A stretch of 64,000 bases of DNA from Anoplopoma fimbria (Eukaryota; Chordata; Actinopteri; Perciformes; Anoplopomatidae), in contig NC_072457.1 in NCBI RefSeq assembly GCF_027596085.1, forward strand, positions 26,286,125-26,350,124. The letters run 5' to 3'. The position numbers were made by a program, and so were the translations under genes. Below are positions 53,851-64,000 of this stretch, one piece after another. The notes beneath the pieces are model-generated. The model was not told the DNA's origin and made no database searches. It was given only the letters and a program-made list of their open reading frames with translations. Position 1 is the stretch's first letter; every line of letters begins with the position of its first letter.

Positions 53851-54392
53851 TCTGATAAATAATGTGCCGGCTGTGTAGTAGTTTCTTATTAGTACCTCCA
53901 GGCTCTGCACATTGGTTTAAAAGCTGTCTCTTTAAAAATCTAAAGTGTAGATGACCGTTACATCATGCTCTACCACTGCACAACCTTGTGCAAATTAAAT
54001 AACATCTAGGTAAGCTCTCAACTATCCACCTCCTTCCTGTGGTTTTGACTGTATGAGAGCGGAAGACAAGAGGTGTGGACTGACGTTAACCCAAGAGAAG
54101 AGAAACATGCGTGGGCATAGGTGAAGTGAGAAGATACTTTCAAGCCCACACTTAGTTTCAGTGCTATCAATTTCTGGTATCATGTGTAACCTGTTTTTCA
54201 ATACAGCAAAAGAACTGAAAGCAAAGAACTGAAACACAGTACAGACGCTTTTTTTCTTCGTATCTACTACTAAAACGTTAACAAACAATTCAAATTAAGC
54301 ATATGTAAGTAAAAATAAAAACATTCAGTTCCATTTGGTATGACAGTAGGCTTGCTACTGTAAAAAGTTGCAGTTGCATTGGCACAGCTGTT

Positions 54393-54814
54393 TTAAAGAG
54401 GCTATAATTTACATAAAACAATATATTAAATGACACTGTGAAAGGGCTCACTCGTAATGATGAACCCAGTACAGAGTTATCACCTGAAGCTGCTGCTCCG
54501 CTCAGCTTTATGGAGCTTTATAGTGAGTTTCGGCTAGTTGTTCAGCTGTCCAGCCCATTACTGTTTTGGATCACGCTCACACCTCTGATAGCGTCATTTT
54601 TAGCCGCAGCAGGCACCTGTAATCAGCGGAAAAGGCTCTAAAAACCGGATGTAAACTACCTGCAATTAGCTGGTGAACATAGTGGAGCGTTTAGCAACTT
54701 ACTGTTTGTAGAGAACAAAACAGAGCTAAAAGAGACAGAATAATGTTTAGTTGATTGCAATCTGCAACAAAATTGCTAGATGCCACTTTATCCTCCACAC
54801 TGTTTCTTTAAGGA
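54393..54814. mobile_element. Degraded TTAA-type MITE
   Basis: The right part (TGCAATCTGCAACAAAATTG, then CTAGATGCCACTTTATCCTC and CACACTG...CTTTAAGG) resembles the end of the 52.3-kb element family. The left border, placed at a TTAA near 54393, is uncertain. Confidence 0.4.
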
Positions 54815-54972
54815 TGTATACAATTGGTGACAGACTGTAAATTATATATATTTTTTAAATAAAGAAAAGTCAGTATTTGGCAAGGAATTAAACATTTCGC
54901 TGTGCTTACAGAAAAAGACAAGGTGGTTGATACACATAACTCTCTGTTAAATATGAAGCTCCAGTCAGTCTT

Positions 54973-55421
54973 TACAGTACCAGTCAAAAGTTTGGACACA
55001 CCTTCTCATTCAATGTTTTTTCTTTATTTTTATCTTTATTTTTTTCTACATTGTAGATTAATATTGAAGACATCCAAACTATGAAGGAACACATATGGAA
55101 TTATGTGATAAACAAACAAATGCTCAACAAACCAGAATATGTTTTATATTTTAGATTCTTCAAAGTAGTTACATTACATTACATTTAAGTCATTTGAGAA
55201 GGTCAGTAGTATATTACATATCATTCACCCATTCACACTGATGACAGGCTACCATGCAAGGTGCCACCATCAGATTCTAACTAACATTTAGTCCACAGGT
55301 GCTGTTAACTTGGGGTTAAGTGTCTTGCCCAAGGGACCGACCCTCTGATTGGAGAACTACCATTCAAACAGAGCCCCTAGTTGAATGAGAAGGTGTGTCC
55401 AAACTTTTGACTGGTACTGTA
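54973..55421. mobile_element. Tc1/mariner-like remnant with nested element
   Basis: TA followed by CAGTACCAGTCAAAAGTTTG at the left and its exact inverse ending at a TA on the right; the inverted ends share about 40 bp through CACCTTCTCATTCA. No transposase remains. The interior from about 55165 to 55380 is a reversed, degraded copy of the composite SINE/inverted-repeat element of 1.4-1.8 kb (it shares GATGACAGGCTACCATGCAA and TTAAGTGTCTTGCCCAAGG). Confidence 0.75.
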
Positions 55422-56967
55422 GTTATTCATTTTATAGGTGCTGTTAGGTGGATTTTGTTCATTCAAACAGAGACTGTAAGCTGTTGCTCCCTGGTTCCTG
55501 TCTATATGATAAGCTAACTGGCCGTAGCCTTACACACAGCAACTCTCTGCCATAAAGCATATATCCTAAACTACTGCTTTAGTAGTTAATTCACTAAACT
55601 TAAAACACCTACAAACAATTATAAGTATTGATCTAAAGTTGATCTAAATGTAAATAAAAGGATACCACAAAATCACAAGTTCTATTATAGTGCATCTGAG
55701 GACATCTAAAAGTGAGTCGTTCATGTTTTTGATGCTGTGTCTATAGTTGTTTATGGCCAAAACACTCACCGAGTGGGCCTTCAGTTACAAGAAGGCTAAG
55801 TGTGAAAGGCAGACTCTAATGTTATTTAAAGAACAGGTGACAGACGTGGAGACTTTAATTTTGTAGCAAGAAGACTTGAGCTTGATGTGTTATCCACGGT
55901 TAGGTGGAGGTGTTGATATAATCTCTCTGACCTTCTCACTCCCTCCTTGGAAAGTTAGTGACTCAGAGTGACACTACAAAAGCAACATCATTCTGCAGGC
56001 ATGTGCAAGAAAATAGAGGTGTGATAAATAATTATTAATGTCACTCCGTAAACTCACAGCCTTCATTTAAACATGAAAATAGATCTTCTAAACAGACACT
56101 GGTGGATCTGATGAAAGCAAGACATTTTCAACACCAAATCATTTTATATTTATGGTTGCTTTTAAATGCCTCCTATGAGGTCCAATTCCAAAGTGAGATC
56201 AAATGTGCATCGCACCCTCTGCAGGTCTAACTGCACCACTGCTTTGAGTTTGATGAAACTCAGAATCCCAAACTCTGCCAACAGCACAAATGTACGTATG
56301 TCGCAAGTCCAGTAGTGTTTTCTGTGCAGTGTGCTTAATTTTTTTATTTTTCTGTTTTGTACCATTATCTTATTTACTATAGGCATTGTAATATGCATTT
56401 CCTATTTATTTTATTTTCCAAAAGATAGGACCCTCGCACCTTTAGGCTGCCCTCTGCTGGTCTACAATGTAATGCATAACACCTCTTCCATTCGTTCAGC
56501 GTAGAATGTTCATGACACAATGAAAGACATTTATAAGGACAAAAAGCTAAATTATTGTCATTTTACATATGTTTTTCATCATATTATGATACATTAAATG
56601 TATATATTGTATTCCACTTATTTTTTCTAATTTGTTATAATATAGACATTCTAAATCTTCCCTACCTGCGTGCGCCACATACCAGCCTCGTCCTGCAAAT
56701 CTACTGGCCCCGTTAACGACGCATTATTCACTTTCATCCGGCAGCACCAGATGTGTCTAACTGAGAAGTATTCAATATGTTAAAATCTAACTGACCTTAT
56801 TCCTATTCTGTAAGATGACGTCACTGATGCTTATCATTGAGAATTAACTTTACAGACATCCAAAGGAAATATATGCACAGATATACAAAGAATCGTCCTT
56901 TATTTGATTCATAATACAGAGAAGAACTTGAGTTTAGCTGTTAGCTCATTGACAGAATAAACCCTGT

Positions 56968-59693
56968 TCAGTCCAGAGGTTTGGGATTGAGTGCCTGGTA
57001 GACTGAAGCGTACTGGGAGGAATTGTGAATACTGGACTCTGGATCAGCATCTATAGGCTGCAGCCTCACTGCAGCCTGAGTAGAGGCCACATCTGCATTT
57101 TCCTCTGGGTATTCAGACTGTAAATAAATAAGAATTGTCATTAAGAAGGATTTTATCTGAGCTTTAAACTTATTGCTTGAAACAGTCATAAGAGATGAAC
57201 ATTGTAATCAAAATTAAAGCTGGTTAATGACAGAATGATCACTCACCTCGCCCTTGGTCTGACCCTCTGAAACAAACAAGCAACAGGATTCATTAAATCA
57301 CATGTGAATAATCTGTTTTGGCTTAAGATCACAATATGGAATGAAAACAGTGTGTGTCCGCATGTGTGTATGTGTGTATGTGTCACCTCACCTGCATTAC
57401 TCCACCAATGTCTGTAGAATATTAGAGGGATGATGGCACACACCAGTAGAGCCAGGCTCACCGAAACAATGATGACCACCATGGTGTCTGCAGGTCACCC
57501 AAACAAAATGGCAAAATAGTCCTTGATAATTATATTCTTAACAGTTTTGACTCATTTTCAGCTGATTTTCTGCATAGAAATATGATTTCTTATACTGAGT
57601 TCAGTGAACATGTGGGTTAGGGTGAGAGCAAGACAACAACATATTTTTTTACAGTTGTGGAAATAAATTGTTTGCCCCTTACTCACAACATATCTAGCAA
57701 CTTTTTTTCACGGAAACTCTGCCTCTTCTACAAATGGAAATGTGAGAAATGTGTGATGTGGAAAGCTTCCACATTACACATTGGCTTCCAGGCATACATC
57801 TAAAAATAATCAAATCTTAAAATTTAAGATTCCACCTTCAGCAAATCAATTGGAAAAACAGCCCTCTGTTGTCAGTAAAAGTAAAGTAACAATTTAAGTT
57901 ATTTTCCAAACTGATCAAGCCATTACTAATTATAATTAATGATTCGTTTTTTGCCATGTCCTTGGCTTGCTAGAAGTGAACAACTGCTGACTGTAAATAC
58001 CTTTGAGGATGGTTGCTGCTGGCTGGTTTGTCTTGTCCTCTGTAGCGGGCAGGGTTGATGCTGCTGGTGATGACTCAGTGCCAGATGCAAAGCTGCCTTG
58101 GGGCAGAGTTTCTGCCTCGGTCTGACGGGTGGTGGTGGAGGAAGGAGATCCGAGAGGAACAGTGGAAGCTTTGGAATAACAGGACAAATTTGAGTGGCAA
58201 TAAATTATGTGTGCTCATGTGACATTGTTGAATCACAAGATACACAGTACATTTCATATTTTCAGCAACAACATGACTCAATAATTTTAGGGGAACCTAC
58301 AGTCAACATTTTGAGATTAGTTTCATACAAAATCCTAAATAGAAGATGTATTGTTCATTGTTATCTCTAAACGTCCCATTACCTGCAGGAACTTGAAAGC
58401 ATCTAACCATAAACTCACCATCTACAACTATGAGATTGACCTCCTGGTGCAACACACTAAGAGTTCCCTCCACTCTACAGTGATATGTCCCTGCGTCCGT
58501 GCTCTTCAGCCTCTTTATGGTCACCCTGAAGGCGCCATCTCCTCCGGTGACCTCCATGCGGTATCTCCCTTGCCGTGTGATGGCCAGCATCTTGCTCTCA
58601 GTTTGAACGAGAATGTTTTCTTTGGAGCAGACTCCTTTGCAGAAGTACATGTTGTGGTGTTCGGAGCTGTTGTTTGTGGTCCAGCTACCAGAACAGAGGA
58701 TGGAGACCTCTGCTCCAACATGGCCGGTCACTTCCAGCACTGCCGAAGCCTCTGAACACACAACTGCAGCATAAAGCAAAGTCCCTGGTTACAGCTGTGG
58801 ACTACAGTATCTACTGAAATCAAGGGTGAAATGTGGATGAACTGCTTGACAGGGAAGCAGATTAAAAGGAATTAACACATTACTACTGTTCGTCTGCTTG
58901 CAAATGTATTACGTATGTTTCTGTGAAGGGATGCACACAGTACATATCGTATCTCCTGGGTTCACACTCTTCATCCTTCTTGGTTGATTTGAATTGTGGC
59001 TTTCCACCTTTGGGTTCACCCAATATTCTTGACCTATTTCAAATTACCTGATTTAGTATGTGCAATGAGCAGTTTATACAAATTATCAATTCCACAATTA
59101 TGCTCCTTTGTTTGTTCTTCAAATTGTCTCAATGTGTTGTTTTTTTAGACATTTTTGGCATTTTGCCTTGATTTAGAATAGTAGAGATACAGACAGGAAA
59201 TGCATGGAGAGAGGAGGATGACATGTATCCAGCCCCAGTCTGAGTCGGCTACAACTTTTATTTTGATTGGCTACAACTCTCAGTGTAGGTTATTACAAAT
59301 TGAAAAAATATGCAGCCACTAATACTACTACGCAAAAAAAGGCACTTTAAATCAATACATTCTTAAACATCATAGCCAACTTGTTTAACTAAATAGAATG
59401 GTGACTTGTTGTTTTCTGTCAATAAGGCAATTGTTGGTGACAACCCCCAAAATTAGAAAGACCAATTTTCATCTAAAAAAGAAAACTGATTATTGTCGGT
59501 GCAATTACAAATACACAAAGTTATGTAGCAATAACAAATAAACCATGTGAGGTTGAAGATTTCATCTCATTCACATGTAAGTTAATAGTAAATTAAGAAC
59601 ATAAACAAAACCTGCCGATAAAAATGTTAATATGAAGATAAATCAAAACTCACCCGAGAAGCAGCAAAACACGAGGACATAAAGAATCTTCAT
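56968..59693 (-). CDS. CD300/pIgR-like receptor F with one ITIM (intact, 272 aa)
   Basis: Exons: 59654-59693 (MKILYVLVFCCFS), 58419-58763 (V domain: VSILCSGSW, HNMYFCKGVCSKEN, STDAGTYHCRVEG), 58001-58168 (56-codon Ser/Thr/Pro-rich stalk, mucin-like), 57392-57487 (TM MVVIIVSVSLALLVCAIIPL then FYRHWW), 57247-57266 (20-nt exon), 56968-57117 (tail). Sum 819 nt: 272 codons plus TGA. The tail ends QYASVYQALNPKPLD, where SVYQAL is a good ITIM and overlaps YASV. The V domain has both disulfides expected of the family. It is the array member nearest DNAJB1, whose 3' end lies 1.6 kb upstream. Confidence 0.88.
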
Positions 59694-61300
59694 TCTTTAT
59701 CCAGGGTAAAAACCAAGTAAATGAAAAATTGTATCTAGCAGTTTTCAGAGAAAGAGGCAAAAGTAGGAAAAGCAGTCTGCTCCAAATTTGTCATCTGATT
59801 AAGGGCCATACAAATCAAGCTCCTTAAAGATCTAGAGAAGCAACAAAGCTGTGATTGTGTAGTTGTGTTTTGCCTCTTTTTTTCTTTAAACATACGTGTT
59901 TACATTTATTGTTCTCTAGCAGCTGGCTGTGTGTGTGCGCCTCAGTGCAACCACAGCACATGAAGCTGGAGGGAATCAAACAAGTTACATATCTATTGAC
60001 TGTGTCACGGGGATCAGAGCCTGAGGGCAGCTGCAGCAGCTCAGGGTTATTTTCCAAAAATGTTTAGTTTGCTCTAAGCTGCCATGGAAACCCCATCACT
60101 CCAGTCAGGCTAGTATGTAGCTTGACCTCAGACAATATATCAGCCAGACAGTTTTGTCCTCAGGGACTGTGGGACAATCATTTGCGTTAGGACTGAATTT
60201 TCTCAGCATTATTAATATGTTTTCTCCTTGTTGCTTCACTTGTATGTTTGACCTTCTTGGTGCAGAAGAACACCAGAAAGAAGTTTTCACATTCAGCAAC
60301 TGAAGGGGAGGTTTCTCTGTGCTCAGCTGACAGGACAGGTTCAAGGTCTTGGTAGATTTCTGGTAGAGATTTAGATGATAAAATTGTTACCAAGCTTTAG
60401 CTAAGATTGTTACCTTAAAATTACGACTGAGTGCAGGGGGACACGGCTAGCATGGCTTTATTCAAAGGTTAAAAAAAAATCTGCCTATGAGCATCTTTGA
60501 AGCTCACTAATTAACGCATTAGATCTTGTTTCTTTGATACAGATATGAGAGAGGCATTTATCTTGTGTCGTTTTATGTTTTGAGACATCACAACCAGTTT
60601 GGAAGTCAATCACGGTCCTTTATGCACAAGTTGATGTGTTAACATGATTAATCTTTCCAGCACCGGTTTTCATTTCTTCTTTCATAAAGATGCTTGAAAA
60701 TTCAGTCCAACAATAAGTACTGCCTGTTGTTGTAACATCCGTCACTAAACACATTTTTATTTGAAAGCAAAGTTGTATTTTTTGCACTGCATGAGCTGCA
60801 ATGCTGGTCATTCAAACAAACAAACAACTTTTAATTGAAAAGTTGGTTTCTCAGTCCAGAAATATAATCCTTCATCATGCTTCATAAGCGTTCCATCATA
60901 AGTTAGTAAACCATTCAATCCTTATTTTTTTAAGGAAAACCTTTAATACCAACAAAACCGTTCCAACAGAATATATATTCACATACATTTTTCATCATAT
61001 AATACAGCACACATTGTACTTATTGCCATCAAAATATAATCTTATTCAGTATCAAACACCAAACGACATTGGTCATATTTACATTTTACCCTGTGAAATG
61101 TTGCATTCATTCACAAAAGGCGTTTTCCCAAGGTGTTTTTACACTCTGGGTAACAGTTTACACTCATCTGTCTCACGAGTCTGTCCTTTATGGTCTCATG
61201 TGATTTATAACGCCACATTAATGTCAATGCGATGACCGACAAAAAAAAGTTGGCAGCTTAGTGTGATAATTTTAAAGTCCTGTTTGTCCGTTGATCTTGT
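59694..61300 (-). other. DNAJB1 3' UTR and upstream region of receptor F
   Basis: 1.6 kb between the DNAJB1 stop and the receptor-F start, both on the minus strand. A TTTATT at 60457-60462 is one possible DNAJB1 poly(A) signal. No other feature was recognised. Confidence 0.5.
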
Positions 61301-64000
61301 TTAAGATTGTGGGAGGACCTGGGCGATGGTGTCCCGGGCACTCTGGCTGAGCCGTTCTGGGAACTTGACCTCATACTCCACTAATAGGTCGCCTCGACGA
61401 TCAGGGCGTTTTGGATAAGGCAGTCCCTCGCCATTGATGCGCCGCTTCATCCCTGGCTTCACGATATCTGTTGTTGACACGCTCACTGTTTTGCCTTCCA
61501 GTGTGGGTGCGTTGATTGTACAGCCACACAAGGCCTGATGGGACAGAAGAGAAAACAACAGAGAAAAATAAGAATGACTGAAGATCATGAAAAGGCAGCA
61601 ATGGAAACTTTATTCTACTCCTAGATTTCAGTTGATCAAAAGTTTTTGGTTCGTCTTCAAGCACTTTTACAAAGTCTTTAAAGAACAATAGGTGACTAAA
61701 TAATTCTCAGTTATATGTAATCTTAACTTACATCTCTGAGTGAAACTGTTGCTGTGTAAACGATGTCCGAGCCTTCACGTTTGAATTTCGCATGCGTCTT
61801 GTCCTTCAACACAAAGACCACGTCCGCTGGAATGTTAGTTGGAGTCTCGTCCCCCTCTTTGGGAAACGTGATTTTCGTTCCCTCTTTCCACCCCTTCTTT
61901 ATCTGCACCTCCAGGATCTTATCCTCTGTCCTTGTTGTTCGCCCATCGGGGTTCAGCTTTTTACGAGAGATTTTCATTTTCTTTAAGCAGCCCGACAGAA
62001 CTTCCTCCAAGGTCACGTGGAGATCGTGAACCACTGGGGGGTCTTGATTCTTCTTCACAACGCTACTGTGAGGGCCCATTCCTCCCATACCAGAGCTGAA
62101 GGAGCGAGGGAAACCTCCCATTCCACCTCCACCCATCCCAAAGCGGGCAAAAGGGTCGTCAGTTTCCATATCCTCATCCATGCCTCCGTTGCGGCCACCA
62201 AAGAACTGTTCGAAGGGTTTACGTCCACCGAAGAACTCTTCAAAAATGGCATGAGGGTCGCCCTGGAAGCTGTAGCTGAAGTTACCAGGACAACCACCAC
62301 CACCACCACCACCTGGGGGGGCTCCGCCTTTCAGACCTGAGTGAGATACACAATCAATTAATACATTTATCACAAAAAAAAGACTGAGATCACTACAATG
62401 CTATTACAACAAAAGTATTGCAATTCTCACTATGGCATATTTTATGTTATAAACTACAGTAGCTCACTGATATAAAGACAATGTTTTGTTTTTTTAAGAA
62501 ATTACTCGTTAGATATTGTTATTTATTTATCAGTTTTTAATCTGCAAACATGCTACAAACTTAAAGACTGACAACACGGGCATCAGAGTTTACTGTGAGG
62601 TGCTCTGTAAATTCATTGACATAATAAAACACACATAAAATAGATCTATTCCCTATTAGCCGGAGAGTCAACCACTTATGTGCAATACTATGACTATAAT
62701 TATTCTGTCTGTATTTATAAGATTTTTTTTTAGTTATTGTGGATTTTTTTTCCCATACTTACTTATTTAAATACTTGTTTGTTTTTTCTACTACGTACCT
62801 CGTTTGCACTATATCTATGCTGCTGTAATCCTGTAAATTTCCCTGCTGCGGGACTAATAAAGGATTATCTTATTTTATCCAAACAAAAACTGGATACTAT
62901 AAGTATATGTGTGGGTGATAACTGATTGCTGCCCCATATAAGAACAAGAGGGTGTGCAAACACATATTAAACCTAAAAAAACAGGACCCAAGAAATGACA
63001 GTGACCTTATCATCTCCAGCCTTAAATTATGATCTCAAGTTCAATTTTGAAATTGCAGTTTGTAAAACTTTTACAAATCACGGTTTGATTACATTCATCT
63101 ACAGGTCTACGTCATTCCTAAAGTGACCACGGTTACTAAACAGGTAAGAGCAATCAAGATAAAAGTATTTCTGCGGGACTAATAAAGGATTATCTTATTT
63201 TATCCAAACAAAAACTGGATACTATAAGTATATGTGTGGGTGATAACTGATTGCTGCCCCATATAAGAACAAGAGGGTGTGCAAACACATATTAAACCTA
63301 AAAAAAACAACAACAACAACGGACCCAAGAAATGACCTTATCATCTCCAGCCTTAAATTATGATCTCAAGTTCAATTTTGAAATTTTGTATGAAGACTTT
63401 TACAAATCACGGTTTGATTACATTCATCTACAGGTCTACGTCATTCCTAAAGTGACCACGGTTACTAAACAATTAAGAGCAATCAAGATAAAAGTATTTC
63501 TGTCACGCTGCCCCACCTCCCTGGTTTCCATGCACCAAAACCAACTCTGACACCACCATCCAAACATCCACGCAGCAGCTAAGCCCCGCCCCCTCCTGAC
63601 GTCACACCCCGACCTCCCCGCTCCTCTCCCGTCATCACGTTCGCGTGTTTTTCTTTATTATACTTGTCAGTTCTTGTGGAAACATGTAAATGTGGGATTT
63701 TTTTCCTGGGTTCACAGTAACGCCCTTTCTTTCCTGGCTCAGAAACAACAAGTGTGCGCCATCACTCGTCCGCTACCTGTTCGTGCGTCTTTATTGAGCG
63801 CGTCAGAGTCAATTACCTGTCTAGTGATTCACAAGTCATGTCTTACCTTCTTCACCAAAACGATCATAAATGTCCTTCTTCTTCGGGTCGCTCAACACGT
63901 CGTAAGCCTCGGCGATTTCTTTGAATTTGTCCTCGGCTCCCGGTGACTTGTTTTTGTCGGGATGGAAGCGGAGCGCCTGTTTGCGGTACGCTTTCTTTAT
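61301..64000 (-). CDS. dnajb1: DNAJB1, HSP40 co-chaperone (5' end cut by window edge)
   Basis: Class-B J protein that stimulates HSP70 ATPase and delivers unfolded clients in cytosol and nucleus. Exons: 63847-64000+ (J domain from helix II, with RFHPDKNK containing the HPD motif and [12 protein letters not shown]), 61732-62336 (Gly/Phe region with [19 protein letters not shown] and a seven-Gly run, then substrate-binding domain 1 with [30 protein letters not shown] and [17 protein letters not shown]), 61301-61534 (domain 2 from [14 protein letters not shown] to the C-terminus VLPQS). About the first 20 codons are outside. Phases fit, giving about 350 residues, near the family's 340. The three-exon layout also matches DNAJB1. 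Fish often have two copies and I cannot say which this is. Confidence 0.95.
62700..62880 (+). mobile_element. L2-type LINE 3' tail in DNAJB1 intron
   Basis: CTGCTGTAATCCTGTAAATT and GCGGGACTAATAAAGGATTA followed by TTATTTTATCC match the tail of the LINE at 40 kb. It is antisense to DNAJB1. Its last 35 bases are included in the tandem duplication that follows. Confidence 0.75.
62846..63502. repeat. Tandem duplication of about 325 bp in DNAJB1 intron 1
   Basis: 62846-63172 and 63171-63502 are two direct copies, each starting CTGCGGGACTAATAAAGG and ending AAAAGTATTTCTG. They meet at a shared CTG. Differences are few: an AAC expansion (63306-63321) in the second copy, a small indel near ATGACAGTGACC, and a short changed stretch near AAATTGCAGTTTG. 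Confidence 0.88.

Larger units (their letters stand above)
53851..56967. other. Intergenic DNA between receptors E and F
   Basis: Two transposon remnants (near 54.4-54.8 and 54.97-55.42 kb) lie in AT-rich sequence. A minus-strand AATAAA (TTTATT at 56899-56904), about 65 bases after the stop of receptor F, is its likely poly(A) signal. No other exon was found. Confidence 0.55.

Overview
The window is vertebrate nuclear DNA, almost certainly from a teleost fish and probably a spiny-rayed one. It holds split genes with GT-AG introns, many (CA)n/(GT)n tracts, tRNA-derived SINEs, L2-type LINE tails ending in TTATC repeats, and inverted-repeat DNA elements typical of fish. The species cannot be named from the sequence. 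There is one assembly gap of 100 N.

Layout. (1) 1-7.8 kb, + strand: the 3' part of TMED1, a p24-family cargo receptor of the early secretory pathway. Its last intron is filled by about 4.2 kb of AT-rich satellite that runs straight into the final coding exon. (2) 9.6-10.3 kb, - strand: a candidate 51-codon gene, not recognised, whose start lies just below two palindromic RFX-type X-boxes. (3) 11.6-28.4 kb, - strand: the complete dynamin-2 gene (20 exons, 863 codons plus stop), with two alternative exons 10, a GC-AG intron and a candidate 27-nt microexon. TMED1 and DNM2 lie tail to tail, as in human 19p13.2. (4) 31-60 kb, - strand: a head-to-tail array of CD300/CMRF35/pIgR-like single-V-domain receptors. 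Four are intact by my models, one has an unresolved frame, and one is a lone decayed V exon. (5) 61.3-64 kb, - strand: DNAJB1, an HSP40 co-chaperone, running off the right edge.

How the genes relate. TMED1, DNM2 and DNAJB1 are housekeeping genes for ER-Golgi traffic, membrane fission and HSP70 co-chaperoning. The receptor array looks like a separate lineage-expanded immune block. Each member has a signal exon, one V exon, one or two short Thr/Ser-rich stalk exons, a TM exon and tyrosine-bearing tail exons, with phase-1 joins through the ectodomain. The tails differ from gene to gene (several ITIMs, one ITIM, YxxM, YxN), which suggests different signalling outputs on one ectodomain type.

Intergenic and intronic DNA is rich in tandem repeats (3.6-7.7, 29.0-29.7, 47.6-48.8 kb), microsatellites that often touch splice donors, and nested non-autonomous transposons. 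All exon models were made by eye from splice signals, reading-frame continuity and remembered family features. No alignment or transcript data were available.
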